Shown here: in pieces, positions 49,361 to 58,718 of the stretch
Position numbering within the stretch: position 1 is the stretch's first letter
Layout: every line of letters starts with the position of its first letter
Assembly (NCBI RefSeq): GCF_031656915.1
Contig: NZ_CP134227.1
Span: 310,001 to 374,000, forward strand
Direction of reading: 5' to 3'
Length of the DNA stretch: 64,000 nt
From: Nocardioides marmorisolisilvae
Lineage (GTDB): Bacteria > Actinomycetota > Actinomycetes > Propionibacteriales > Nocardioidaceae
Translations under genes and position numbers: made by a program
The notes under the pieces: model-generated
The model's input: the letters and a program-made list of their open reading frames with translations, nothing else
Told to the model about the DNA's origin: nothing
The model's database searches: none

Positions 49361-49502
49361 GCGTGCTCTGGGGGCGGTGGAACTCCGCACCGGCGGTGAA
49401 AGTCCGCGACCCGGCTGCTGACCTTCATCCGAGGGCTGGTGACCGGTTGACCAGGTGGAACTCCTGGACCGACGGTCAAAGTCCGGATGGAAAGACGCAC
49501 GC
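49361..49502 (+). promoter_or_regulatory. FMN riboswitch (RFN element)
   Basis: All conserved RFN blocks appear in order: GGGGCGGTGGAACTCCGCAC (49370-49389), CGGCGGTGAAAGTCCGCGAC (49391-49410), GACCAGGTGGAACTCC, then GACCGACGGTCAAAGTCCGG and ATGGAAAGA. GCGTGC (49361-49366) pairs with GCACGC (49497-49502) as stem P1. FMN binding should shut off ribD-ribE-ribBA-ribH. Confidence 0.97.
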
Positions 49503-49544
49503 TGCGCTGGTCGCGTCCCCGGAGTGGGCCGCAGCCGGCGCCGT

Positions 49545-49582
49545 CGCCCCGGGGTCCGCGTGCCGCGGAACAGGAAGGGGCG
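49545..49582 (+). promoter_or_regulatory. Likely Shine-Dalgarno-sequestering hairpin of the ribD riboswitch
   Basis: CGCCCC (49545-49550) can pair with GGGGCG (49577-49582), which contains most of the ribosome site AGGAAGGGG of ribD. No terminator with T tract is present, so control is probably translational. Folding was judged by eye. Confidence 0.45.
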
Positions 49583-49584
49583 AG

Positions 49585-50649
49585 ATGGCCGGCAGCGCTG
49601 ACGGCTTCAGTGCCGCCGAGGTGCGCGCGATGAGGCGTGCTCTCGAGCTGGCCGCCACCCCCGGCGTACCTCTGGGACCCAACCCCCGCGTCGGGTGCGT
49701 GCTGCTCGACGCCGACGGTCGCGAGGTTGCGGCGGGCTTCCACCGCGGCGCCGGGACGCCGCACGCCGAGGTCGCAGCGCTCGCCGAGGCGGGCGCCGAC
49801 GCGCGGGGTACGACGGCCGTGGTCACCCTGGAGCCGTGCAACCACACCGGGCGGACCGGCCCCTGCTCGACGGCTCTCATCGAATCCGGCGTCGCCCGCG
49901 TGGTGTACGCGCAGCCCGACCCCAACCCGCTGGCTGCCGGGGGAGCCGAGGCGCTCCGGAGGGCCGGGGTGGCGATCGGCTCCGGACTGCTCGAGGCGGA
50001 GGCCCGGCGGCTCAATCGGGCATGGATCTTCGCCCTCGAGCACCAGCGGCCGTTCGTCACCTGGAAGTTCGCGACCAGCCTCGACGGGCGCAGCGCGGCC
50101 GCCGACGGGACCAGCAGATGGGTCAGCTCGCGACCGGCCCGCATCGACACCCATCGGCTCCGCGGGCAGTGCGACGTGATGCTGGTCGGCGCCAACACCG
50201 TCGCAGTCGACGACCCCGAGCTCACCGTGCGCGATGAGTACGACGTCCCCCTGGCGCGGCAGCCGCTCCGCGCGGTGATGGGGGAGCGGGACCTCCCCGA
50301 CGACCGACGGATCTTCAATGACCGGGCGCCGACCGTCCGGCTGCGCACCCACGATCCACGCGCCGCGCTGGCGCAGCTGTTCGACCTCGACCGCAGGCAC
50401 GTGTTCCTCGAGGGCGGCCCCACCCTGGCCGCGTCGTTCCTGGTGGCAGGGCTGGTCGACGAGGTGGTCACGTATGTGGCCCCGATCCTGCTCGGCGCCG
50501 GACGCAGCGCGGTGGGGGACCTGGGCATCAGCACGATCGCGGACGCGTTGCACCTGACGGTCACGGACGTGACGACGCTGGGGACCGGCGCAGATACCAA
50601 CGTGCGCATCACCATGGAACCGGCGCCCGCGCCGGACGAGGAGGACTGA
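49585..50649 (+). CDS. ribD: Riboflavin biosynthesis deaminase-reductase
   Basis: 354-residue bifunctional enzyme. Deaminase half (about 1-145): zinc ligands PHAEVAAL and TLEPCNHTGRTGPC, as in cytidine deaminases. Reductase half (about 150-354): FVTWKFATSLDGRSAAADGTSRWVSS, MLVGANTVAVDDPELTVR and FLEGGPTLAASFL. ATG 49585 follows AGGAAGGGG. First gene of the rib operon, controlled by the FMN riboswitch. Confidence 0.96.
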   Translation: MAGSADGFSAAEVRAMRRALELAATPGVPLGPNPRVGCVLLDADGREVAAGFHRGAGTPHAEVAALAEAGADARGTTAVVTLEPCNHTGRTGPCSTALIESGVARVVYAQPDPNPLAAGGAEALRRAGVAIGSGLLEAEARRLNRAWIFALEHQRPFVTWKFATSLDGRSAAADGTSRWVSSRPARIDTHRLRGQCDVMLVGANTVAVDDPELTVRDEYDVPLARQPLRAVMGERDLPDDRRIFNDRAPTVRLRTHDPRAALAQLFDLDRRHVFLEGGPTLAASFLVAGLVDEVVTYVAPILLGAGRSAVGDLGISTIADALHLTVTDVTTLGTGADTNVRITMEPAPAPDEED

Positions 50650-50650
50650 C

Positions 50651-51237
50651 ATGTTCACCGGAATCATCGAGGAGCTCGGCACCGTCGACGCGCTCGAGGA
50701 GCAGGCCGACGCGATCCGGCTCACCGTGCGCGGCCCGTTGGTCACGACCGATGCCGGCCTCGGGGACTCGATCGCGGTCAACGGCTGCTGCCTGACGGTG
50801 GCCGAGCGGTCGGGCGAGACCTTCACCGCTGACGTGATGCGCGAGACGCTCGAGAAGACGTCCCTGGGCGGGCTCGAGCCCGGCAGCCGGGTCAATCTCG
50901 AGCGCGCGGTCACCCCCGCCACCCGGCTGGGCGGTCACATCGTGCAGGGCCACGTCGACGGCACCGGCACCGTGCGTCGCCGTACCCCGAGCGAGAACTG
51001 GACGGTCGTCGAGATCACGATGCCGCCCGGGCTGGACCGCTATCTGGTGCCCAAGGGCTCGATCACCGTGGACGGCATCTCGTTGACCGTGGTCGAGACG
51101 GCCGCGGACACCTTCAGCGTCAGCCTGATCCCCGAGACGCTGGCCCGCACCACCCTGGGTCACAAAGAGCCAGGCGACGTCGTCAACCTCGAGGTTGACG
51201 TGATCGCCAAGTACGTCGAGAAGATGGTGAGCAGCTC

Positions 51238-51241
<4 letters not shown>
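50651..51241 (+). CDS. ribE: Riboflavin synthase, alpha subunit
   Basis: 196-residue trimeric enzyme dismutating two lumazines to riboflavin. It has the two internal lumazine-binding repeats: [13 protein letters not shown] with [13 protein letters not shown], and [13 protein letters not shown] with [15 protein letters not shown]. Length is slightly short of 200, normal. Starts one base after the ribD stop and overlaps ribBA by ATGA. Confidence 0.96.
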
Positions 51242-52607
<1,366 letters not shown>

Positions 52608-52611
<4 letters not shown>

Positions 52612-53099
52612 GTGGAGAGGGCGCACCGGGCCAGGCGCCGACGGACTGCCACGACCTGAGGGTGGCGGTCGTGGCGGCCTGCTGGCACGAGAAGGTGATG
52701 GACGGACTGATCGCCGGGGCGCAGGCCGCACTGGCCGAGCACCAGGTAGAGGCGCCGGTCGTCGTGCGGGTCCCGGGCTCGTTCGAGCTCGCGGTGGTCG
52801 CCAACGAGCTGGCCCAGAAGGGGTTCGACGCCGTCGTCGCGCTCGGCGTGGTGATCCGCGGAGGCACCCCGCACTTCGACTACGTCTGCTCGGCGGCGAC
52901 CGACGGCCTGAACCGGGTGGCGCTGGGCACCGGCACCGCGATCGGCTTCGGTCTGCTCACCTGTGACGACGAAGCGCAGGCGCTGGATCGCGCCGGCCTG
53001 GAGAACAGCCGCGAGGACAAGGGCTACGAGGCTACGGCGGCGGCGCTTCTCACCGCACAGACCCTACGCAGGATCAGGCGGCGCGAGCACCTAGGCTAA
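52608..53099 (+). CDS. ribH: 6,7-dimethyl-8-ribityllumazine synthase
   Basis: 163-residue enzyme condensing ribityl-aminouracil and DHBP into lumazine. Motifs: [39 protein letters not shown] with the substrate loop, and [23 protein letters not shown] with the catalytic His. ATG 52608 overlaps the ribBA stop. The stop sits in the -10 element of hisE. Confidence 0.96.
53092..53097 (+). promoter_or_regulatory. -10 element for leaderless hisE-hisG
   Basis: TAGGCT abuts the ribH stop codon and ends seven bases before ATG 53105. It makes his transcription independent of the FMN riboswitch. Confidence 0.5.
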
Positions 53100-53104
53100 G
53101 GGCG

Positions 53105-53368
53105 ATGAAGACGTTCGAGGAGCTGTGGTCGGAGCTGAACCACAAAGCCGCCACTCGCCCCGCGGGCTCGGGCACGGTCGCGGCGCTGGACGCCGGTGTC
53201 CACTCGATCGGCAAGAAGCTCGTCGAGGAGGCCGCCGAGTCGTGGATGGCTGCCGAGCACGAGGGCCATGAGCGGGCGGCCGAGGAGATCAGCCAGCTGC
53301 TGTACCACGCGCAGGTGCTGATGCTCGCCGCCGGAATCTCCCTCGAAGACGTCTACACGCACCTCTAG
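53105..53368 (+). CDS. hisE: Phosphoribosyl-ATP pyrophosphatase
   Basis: 87-residue single-domain HisE, second step of histidine synthesis. MazG-like metal motifs: [22 protein letters not shown] and [22 protein letters not shown], with the Glu/Asp ladder intact. Separate from HisI, as usual in Actinobacteria. Leaderless-type start; hisG follows after nine bases. Confidence 0.95.
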   Translation: MKTFEELWSELNHKAATRPAGSGTVAALDAGVHSIGKKLVEEAAESWMAAEHEGHERAAEEISQLLYHAQVLMLAAGISLEDVYTHL

Positions 53369-53377
53369 GAACTCATC

Positions 53378-54268
53378 GTGACCAGCCCGACCACCGACCC
53401 GTCCGGCGGCGCCCTGCTGCGCATCGCCATCCCCAACAAGGGCTCACTGGCCACCTCGGCCTCCGAGATCCTGCGTGAGGCCGGCTACCGGCAGCGCTCG
53501 GACTCCAAGGAGCTCACCCTGCTCGACAGCGAGAACGGGGTCGAGTTCTTCTACCTGCGACCCCGCGACATCGCGCTGTACGTCGGATCGGGCACCCTCG
53601 ACATCGGGATCACCGGCCGCGACCTGCTGCTCGACTCCGGCGCCAAGGCCGAGGAGGTCCGAAGCCTCGGGTTCGGGCGGTCGCGGTTCCGGTTCGCGGC
53701 CCGTCCCGGCACCCTGACCGGGCTGGCCGACCTGGCCGGCAAGCGCATCGCCACGTCGTACGTCGGCATCGTCCGTAGCTACCTCGAGCGCAACGGGATC
53801 GACACCGCGACCACCGAGGTGATTCGTCTCGACGGTGCCGTGGAGACCAGCATCCAGCTCGGCGTCGCCGACGTGATCGCCGACGTCGTCGAGACCGGCA
53901 GCACGCTCAAGCAGGCCGGGCTCGAGATCGTCGGCGACGTGGTGCTGGAGTCAGAGGCGGTGCTGATCACTCGCGCCGACGCTGCCGCGCCCACCGGCTT
54001 CGAGGTCTTCAAGCGGCGCCTCGACGGGGTGCTGGTGGCCCGGTCCTACGTGATGATGGACTACGACATCCCCGACTCACAGGTCGAGCGGGCCGTGGCG
54101 CTGACTCCCGGCATCGAGAGCCCCACCGTCTCGCCCCTTCATCGGGAGGGCTGGGTCGCGGTCCGGTCGATGGTGCCTCGCGACGGCGCCCAGCGACTGA
54201 TGGACGACCTCTACGAGATCGGGGCGAGGGGCATCCTGCTCACCGACATCCACGCGTGCCGGCTGTGA
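53378..54268 (+). CDS. hisG: ATP phosphoribosyltransferase, long form
   Basis: 296-residue first enzyme of histidine synthesis. Catalytic domains: LRIAIPNKGSLATSASEILREAGY, ARPRDIA-like region LRPRDIALYVGSGTLDIGITGRD, and the PRPP loop DVIADVVETGSTLKQAGLE. The C-terminal ACT-like regulatory domain (about 210-296, PGIESPTVSPLHREGW) marks the long, histidine-inhibited form, which needs no HisZ. GTG 53378. The PH-domain gene overlaps its stop by GTGA. Confidence 0.96.
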   Translation: MTSPTTDPSGGALLRIAIPNKGSLATSASEILREAGYRQRSDSKELTLLDSENGVEFFYLRPRDIALYVGSGTLDIGITGRDLLLDSGAKAEEVRSLGFGRSRFRFAARPGTLTGLADLAGKRIATSYVGIVRSYLERNGIDTATTEVIRLDGAVETSIQLGVADVIADVVETGSTLKQAGLEIVGDVVLESEAVLITRADAAAPTGFEVFKRRLDGVLVARSYVMMDYDIPDSQVERAVALTPGIESPTVSPLHREGWVAVRSMVPRDGAQRLMDDLYEIGARGILLTDIHACRL

Positions 54269-54801
54269 GCGACACACCGGCACCACATCCGGTCGATGCC
54301 CAATCGCTGCCGCACACGTGGCGTCCGTTCGGTGCGCGGATCGCCGGCAGCGTCTTCGGCGGGATGCTGCTCGTCCTGCTCGTGGTGGTGTGGATCGCGT
54401 TCGGCGCGCAGGATCGCGCCCGGTTCGACACCTTCCAGCGGGCGACCCTGGTGTTCCTCGGCCTGCTCGGCTTCGCGACCTGGTTCGCGCTGGTGCGCTC
54501 GCGGGTGTCGGCGCAGGAGCGCGGCCTCACCGTCGTCAACGGCTACCGGCGACGCGACTTCGAGTGGGCCCAGGTCCTCGGGATCCAACTGCGCCGCGGT
54601 GCACCGTGGGCCAATCTCGACCTCTCTGACGGCACCTCGATCTCCGTGCTCGCGATCCAGGGCTCGGACGGGTCGCGCGCCATCGACGCCGTGCGGGCGC
54701 TGCGCGGGCTGATCGCCGAGCACTCCGCCGAGCCGCCCCGCCGCCGGGACGGCCCCACTGATCCGCCTGCGGCTAGCGACCCGGGGACTCCTCCCGACTG
54801 A
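54265..54801 (+). CDS. PH-domain membrane protein (CFP-6/Rv3004-like family)
   Basis: 178 residues. Two membrane helices (about 27-50 and 60-78) precede a bacterial PH domain: VSAQERGLTVVNGYRRRDFEWAQVLGIQLRRGAPWANLDLSDGT, followed by a disordered acidic/Pro tail. Related proteins follow hisG in many Actinobacteria. Role unknown. GTG 54265 overlaps hisG; GTG 54256 is possible but less likely. Its 3' end overlaps the convergent epimerase gene by 29 bp. Confidence 0.85.
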   Translation: MSDTPAPHPVDAQSLPHTWRPFGARIAGSVFGGMLLVLLVVVWIAFGAQDRARFDTFQRATLVFLGLLGFATWFALVRSRVSAQERGLTVVNGYRRRDFEWAQVLGIQLRRGAPWANLDLSDGTSISVLAIQGSDGSRAIDAVRALRGLIAEHSAEPPRRRDGPTDPPAASDPGTPPD

Positions 54802-55663
54802 GCCGGAACGAGCCGTGCCAGGTCTCGCCGGGCGCGAGCACGAGCAGATCGGTGCCGGAGTTGAACGCGTCCGCGGGCGCCGTCATCGGCTCGACCGCGA
54901 GCGCCTGCCGGCGGCCCTCCGAGAGCGTGTCGCCGGTGAAGACCTGGACCCAGCGCCACTGCGGCCCGAGGTCGAGACGTACGACGTACGCGCCCTCGAC
55001 ACGCACCTGCGCCCAGCCGCGCTCGTCGCGGTGCAGATCGGTCCAGGCGTCGTCGAGCTCGACGGCACCGATCCGACGGCCCATGGAGAAGTCGCGCTCG
55101 GCAGGAGTCGGCTCGAGGGTGGTCGGCAGGTGCCGTTCGTCGACGCGCAGGTGTCGGTCCGCCGCCACTGTGAGCACCGCTTCGTCGACGACCACACCGA
55201 CGCGCAGGTAGGGGTGCATCCCGGCGGCGAACGGCGCCGGGGAGTCCGATCGGTTGGTCGCGCCGAGCCGCACGGTGAGGCCGTCGTCGGCCAGCGCATA
55301 GCGGGCGCGCAGATCGAGGGTCCAGGGATACCCGCTCTGCGCCACCAGCCGCATGCCGACCTCGATCGTGTCCTCGGCGGACTCGACCGGTGTCCACGCA
55401 CACCAACGGGCCAGGCCGTGGCTGGCGTTGCCGAACGCGGGCTCGCTGATCGCCAACTGGCGCTCGGTGCCGGCGAACGTGTACCTGCCGTCGCGGATCC
55501 GGTTCGGCCAGGGGAGCAACAGCTGTCCTCGGCCGCCGCTGACCGGCTCGCCCGGGACATCGAGGAGGTCGGAGCCGTCGTACCGCAGCGAGGACAGCCC
55601 GCCACCCGCCTCCAGCACGGTGGCGGTGTACCTGCCGTGGCCGATCGTCCAGCTGCGGCTCAC
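54773..55663 (-). CDS. Aldose 1-epimerase (galactose mutarotase) family protein
   Basis: 296-residue sugar mutarotase-like beta-sandwich enzyme. Characteristic: LLLPWPNRIRDGRYTFAG, ASHGLARWCAWTPV with the catalytic His, GMHPYLRVG with the second His and VAVEPMTAPADAFNSG containing the catalytic Glu. Actinobacterial subgroup often of unknown sugar. GTG 55663 overlaps the upstream kinase stop (GTGA). Third gene downstream in a four-gene minus-strand operon. Confidence 0.9.
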   Translation of the reverse strand: MSRSWTIGHGRYTATVLEAGGGLSSLRYDGSDLLDVPGEPVSGGRGQLLLPWPNRIRDGRYTFAGTERQLAISEPAFGNASHGLARWCAWTPVESAEDTIEVGMRLVAQSGYPWTLDLRARYALADDGLTVRLGATNRSDSPAPFAAGMHPYLRVGVVVDEAVLTVAADRHLRVDERHLPTTLEPTPAERDFSMGRRIGAVELDDAWTDLHRDERGWAQVRVEGAYVVRLDLGPQWRWVQVFTGDTLSEGRRQALAVEPMTAPADAFNSGTDLLVLAPGETWHGSFRLSREESPGR

Positions 55664-56187
55664 GTGGGCACCACCAGGTCGGCCCGAGCCCGGGTCCGCT
55701 CCCGGGCGAAGAGCTCTTGTTCGTCGACCATCCACTTCTCCCATCGTTCGCGAACCTTCTCGCCGTCCCGTGCGATGCCGCGCGCCAGCCGGGTGACGGG
55801 GTCGGACTCGACCCAGACGAGCACCGTGCATAGGGCCGCCCAGGCGCGGGTCCCCGCCCCGACACCCTCGATGACCAGCAGGGGCGCAGGCGCGACGAGA
55901 TGCTCCTCTGCGGGAGCTGCAGTGATCCAGTCCCACCGCTGGTACCGCCCGGGCCGCCCGTGCATGAGGGGCTCGACGACGCCCCGCACTGTCGGATCGA
56001 CGGTGGCCAATCCGTCCCAGCCACGGAAGAGGTCGTCCATGTGCACGGTCGGCGCGTCGATCGCCGCGGCCACGGTGGTCTTGCCGGACCCGGCCGGGCC
56101 GTCGATGCAGACCAGCCGGCCGTCGCCCAGGGTAGGTCCGCGGGAGTCGGCGAGCGCACGAATGCGGGCGGCGGTCGCGGCGATCAC
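55660..56187 (-). CDS. P-loop kinase of the uridine kinase-like family
   Basis: 175 residues. P-loop GPAGSGKTTVAAAI (about 30-43), then HMDDLFRGWDGL, the usual base/lid region of uridine-kinase-like enzymes, VIEGVGAGTRAW (Walker B side) and a C-terminal RERWEKWMVDEQELFARERTRARADLVV. Short compared with true uridine kinases (about 210), and the nucleoside-binding residues are not obvious, so substrate is unclear. GTG 56187 overlaps the upstream gene (GTGA). Confidence 0.85.
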   Translation of the reverse strand: MIAATAARIRALADSRGPTLGDGRLVCIDGPAGSGKTTVAAAIDAPTVHMDDLFRGWDGLATVDPTVRGVVEPLMHGRPGRYQRWDWITAAPAEEHLVAPAPLLVIEGVGAGTRAWAALCTVLVWVESDPVTRLARGIARDGEKVRERWEKWMVDEQELFARERTRARADLVVPT

Positions 56188-57434
56188 CAGGCGTGCCCCA
56201 GCCCACGGTAGGAGGGCACGGACACGACCTCGTCCCCGCGGTCGCCAGGGAGGTGCCCGAGGAGGTGCACCGTGTTGGTGTGCTCGGCGAGCTCGCCGGC
56301 CTTGGCGTGCCGGAACCACACCCAGTCGCCGATCTCGAGGGCGCCGGCACCGGGGCCGGTCAGGGGAGTTTGTACCTCGCCGGCGCCCTCGAGCGCGGTC
56401 AGCTGCAGGCCCGGCGGTGCCCACGGCTGGGGTGAGCGGTCCTTGCCGGTCGGTCCGCTGGCGATGAAGCCTCCGCCGGCGACCGTGACCACGGTGTCGC
56501 CGGGCCGCCTCACCACCGGGACACCGAACCAGGCCGCCGGGCGGGGGCGGAAGCTCTGATAGTGGTCGAACAGCGTGGGGACCAACAATCCGGAGCCGGC
56601 GGCGACCTCGGTGACCACGGGGTCGGCGACCGTGGTCTCGACCGATCCGGACCCGCCGCCGTTCCAGAACCGCAGATCGACGACGTCGGCCAGCGCGCGG
56701 GCGATCCGGGCGCGCCGGTCATCGAGTTGAGTGACGGACGCAGCCTTGAGCCGGCGTACCACCAGCGACTTGGCGCGCTGGCTGGGCACGTCGTCCGGCA
56801 CCCCGGCGACCTGGCCCTCGTAGGTCATCACGCCGTCGACGACGAGCCCGCGGGCGAGGGCGTCGCGCGCGAGCGCCACGACGGCGGCCGGGTCGTGCAG
56901 GGGGGACCGCTTCGGTCCGACATGCAGCGGACCCCGGCGCAGCCCCGCATCGATGTCGATGGCCACCCGGACCTGCGTGCCCGGCGTGCGACAGGCCTCG
57001 ATCAGGTCCAGGTGGGCACGGTCGTCGACCATCAGGGTGATCCGCGAGGCAAGCAGCGGATCACCGCCGAGTCGCTGCAGCGCGCCACGGTCCACGGTCG
57101 GGTAGCCGAGCACGATGTCGTCGGTGACGTCGTTCGCGGCCAGCCACAGCGCCTCACGAAGCGAGTAGGCGAGCACTCCCTCGAACCCTTCGTGGGAGAG
57201 GGCCCGCTCGATCAGGGCCGGGACGCGGACCGACTTGCTGGCCAGCCGGATCGGGGTGCCGGTGGCGCGCCGAGCCAGGTCTTCGGCGTTGGCATCGAAG
57301 GCGTCGAGGTCCACCACCACCATCGGAGTGCTCGGGTCCTCCAGCATCACCACCGCGGCGTCGAGCCGCCGGGCCAGCGCGATCCGAGCATCCCGATCGG
57401 CAGGATCGCCGGCCGGCTTCGGGCTGCGGGTCAC
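56184..57434 (-). CDS. PLP-dependent amino acid aldolase/deaminase (alanine racemase N-domain, D-threonine aldolase type)
   Basis: 416 residues. Fold-type III PLP enzyme: N-terminal barrel with PMVVVDLDAFDANAEDLARRA and the PLP lysine in IRLASKSVRVP (Lys about 67); VDGVMTYEGQVAG and FWNGGGSGSVETT bind phosphate. The C-terminal D-serine-dehydratase-like domain holds metal-binding residues (EIGDWVWFRHAKAGELAEH). Family members cleave D-threonine or deaminate D-serine; the substrate is not certain. GTG 57434 overlaps the membrane gene (GTGA). Confidence 0.88.
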   Translation of the reverse strand: MTRSPKPAGDPADRDARIALARRLDAAVVMLEDPSTPMVVVDLDAFDANAEDLARRATGTPIRLASKSVRVPALIERALSHEGFEGVLAYSLREALWLAANDVTDDIVLGYPTVDRGALQRLGGDPLLASRITLMVDDRAHLDLIEACRTPGTQVRVAIDIDAGLRRGPLHVGPKRSPLHDPAAVVALARDALARGLVVDGVMTYEGQVAGVPDDVPSQRAKSLVVRRLKAASVTQLDDRRARIARALADVVDLRFWNGGGSGSVETTVADPVVTEVAAGSGLLVPTLFDHYQSFRPRPAAWFGVPVVRRPGDTVVTVAGGGFIASGPTGKDRSPQPWAPPGLQLTALEGAGEVQTPLTGPGAGALEIGDWVWFRHAKAGELAEHTNTVHLLGHLPGDRGDEVVSVPSYRGLGHAW

Positions 57435-57874
57435 GAGATGCCGTGCTTCTTCAGGATCGCCGAGATCTCGTCCATGTCGTCGTCCGCCGGGCCCTCAGGC
57501 CGGCGGGCCACGGACCGACGCTCCTTGCCCGGTCTCGTCGCCCGTCGGTCGCCGCGAGCGGGGCGGCCACCCGCGCGCCGCCGAAGTGCGCCGGAGACGC
57601 CGAACAGCACGGCCGAGACCCCGGCGAGACAGATGCCCAGCCAGACGGCGGGGCTGAACACCACCCGCGCCGCCCAGTCGCCCACGTCGCCGATCACCTC
57701 GGTGGCCAGCCGCAGCGTTCCGGTCAGCCAGGCGGCGACGGGCAACAGCGTCCAGGCCACCCCGCGGAGGGCCGCCCGAGGGCCGCGCCGCTGCCACGCG
57801 AGATAGGTGAGCACCGCGCCGAGTGCGCTGAGCGCGCAGGCGAGGGAACCCCAGACCGCGCCGTCGTACGTCAT
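57431..57874 (-). CDS. Hypothetical membrane protein
   Basis: 147 residues. Two or three membrane segments (about 8-27, 40-57 and 75-95) and a basic linker (RRRAGGRPARGDRRATRPGKERR) precede the acidic C-terminal helix DDDMDEISAILKKHGIS, a SHOCT-like ending seen in many actinobacterial membrane proteins. No function known. It is first in the minus-strand operon and leaderless: a reverse TAGGCT lies seven bases before its ATG. Confidence 0.8.
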   Translation of the reverse strand: MTYDGAVWGSLACALSALGAVLTYLAWQRRGPRAALRGVAWTLLPVAAWLTGTLRLATEVIGDVGDWAARVVFSPAVWLGICLAGVSAVLFGVSGALRRRAGGRPARGDRRATRPGKERRSVARRPEGPADDDMDEISAILKKHGIS

Positions 57875-57880
57875 GGCGTC

Positions 57881-57887
57881 TAGCCTA
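57881..57887 (+). promoter_or_regulatory. Bidirectional promoter: overlapping divergent -10 elements
   Basis: TAGCCTA reads as TAGCCT (57881-57886) forward and TAGGCT (57887-57882) in reverse. The forward one serves GTG 57895 (8-base gap), the reverse one ATG 57874 (7-base gap). Both transcripts would be leaderless. Confidence 0.55.
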
Positions 57888-57894
57888 CGGTTCC

Positions 57895-58416
57895 GTGCCC
57901 GCCGAACCCTCCCGCGACCTTCCCGACCCCGGCTTCGCCGGCGACGGGGGCGAGGTCGCGCCGGAGGTGGGCGCCGCCCTGACGGCGTACGGCGCCAGCG
58001 GCGGGCCCGGCCACAGAGCGGCGCTGGCTGTTCTGCAGCACAGCAGGGTGCTGGTCCCGGTGGTCGCGGTGCTCGGCGAGGTCGAGCACGACGAGCACGG
58101 CCGCGCGCACGACAAGACCAGTGACATGGCGACCGTGCTGATGACCGGTCAGGACGGGCGGACCGGGCTGCTGGCCTTCACCGGGACCGGCCCGCTGCGA
58201 GCGTGGAACCCCGAGGCGCGGCCGGTGCCCGTCGGCTTCGCGGACGCCGCCCGGGCCGCCCGCCAGGATGGCGCTGACGTGCTGTTGGTCGACGTTGCCG
58301 GGCCGGTGCTCTTCGTCGTGGAGGGCGAGCAGCTGGCCGCGCTCGCCGACGGGCTCACCCTGGTCGACCTCGGCGACGGCTGGGGTTGGGTGCGGGCCCA
58401 GCGGCCGAACGACTGA
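57895..58416 (+). CDS. SseB-family protein
   Basis: 173 residues. An acidic N-terminal segment (about 1-30) is followed by an SseB fold: AALAVLQHSRVLVPVVAVLGEVEHDEHGRAHDKTSDMATVLMTGQDGRTGLLAFTG and the C-terminal ALADGLTLVDL. Such proteins lie near infC in related genomes. Biochemical function unknown. The leaderless GTG shares the bidirectional promoter with the minus-strand gene. Confidence 0.88.
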   Translation: MPAEPSRDLPDPGFAGDGGEVAPEVGAALTAYGASGGPGHRAALAVLQHSRVLVPVVAVLGEVEHDEHGRAHDKTSDMATVLMTGQDGRTGLLAFTGTGPLRAWNPEARPVPVGFADAARAARQDGADVLLVDVAGPVLFVVEGEQLAALADGLTLVDLGDGWGWVRAQRPND

Positions 58417-58467
58417 GAGCCGACGGGTCGACGGCTCCACGTTTCGACACAGATGGGGTCACTGGCG

Positions 58468-58473
58468 TACTCT
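58468..58473 (+). promoter_or_regulatory. -10 element of the infC-rpmI-rplT promoter
   Basis: TACTCT, with TTCGAC at 58443-58448 (19-base spacer) as a weak -35. Transcription from about 58480 gives a 240-nt leader. Confidence 0.5.
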
Positions 58474-58479
58474 GGGTCC

Positions 58480-58718
58480 TGACCGATCGGACACACGCTG
58501 TCCGATCCGCAAGCGGGGACCAGCAGCATCGGTCTCCCACCCGCATCGGCCGCGAGGCCGTCGGGTCGGGTCCGGCAGGGCCGGTGGCGTGCGCAAGCAC
58601 ACCGTCGGGCCGGTCTGTGGGCTTCCGCTTGTGAGCGGAGGCCCTTTTTTGGTGGACGGCAAGCGTACGCCGGGACGGAGCCGAGGCGGTCGCCCAACCG
58701 TTCCACCCAGGAGGACAC
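58480..58718 (+). ncRNA. Structured 5' leader of the infC operon
   Basis: No gene lies between 58417 and 58718. The leader holds three hairpins: 58485-58493 with 58499-58507 (9 bp, perfect); 58582-58604, a GCAA-tetraloop stem with GTGC/GCAC and, beyond a bulge, CGGT/ACCG; and the terminator at 58619. A short frame starting GTG 58583 and ending in the terminator loop (58634) encodes VACASTPSGRSVGFRL; translation of it is speculation. It looks like an attenuator. Confidence 0.55.
58619..58650 (+). terminator. Intrinsic terminator/attenuator upstream of infC
   Basis: GGGCTTCCGCT (58619-58629) pairs with AGCGGAGGCCC (58634-58644), followed by six T at 58645-58650, 69 bases before the infC start. 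One of the few hairpins in the window with a true T tract. Confidence 0.85.
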
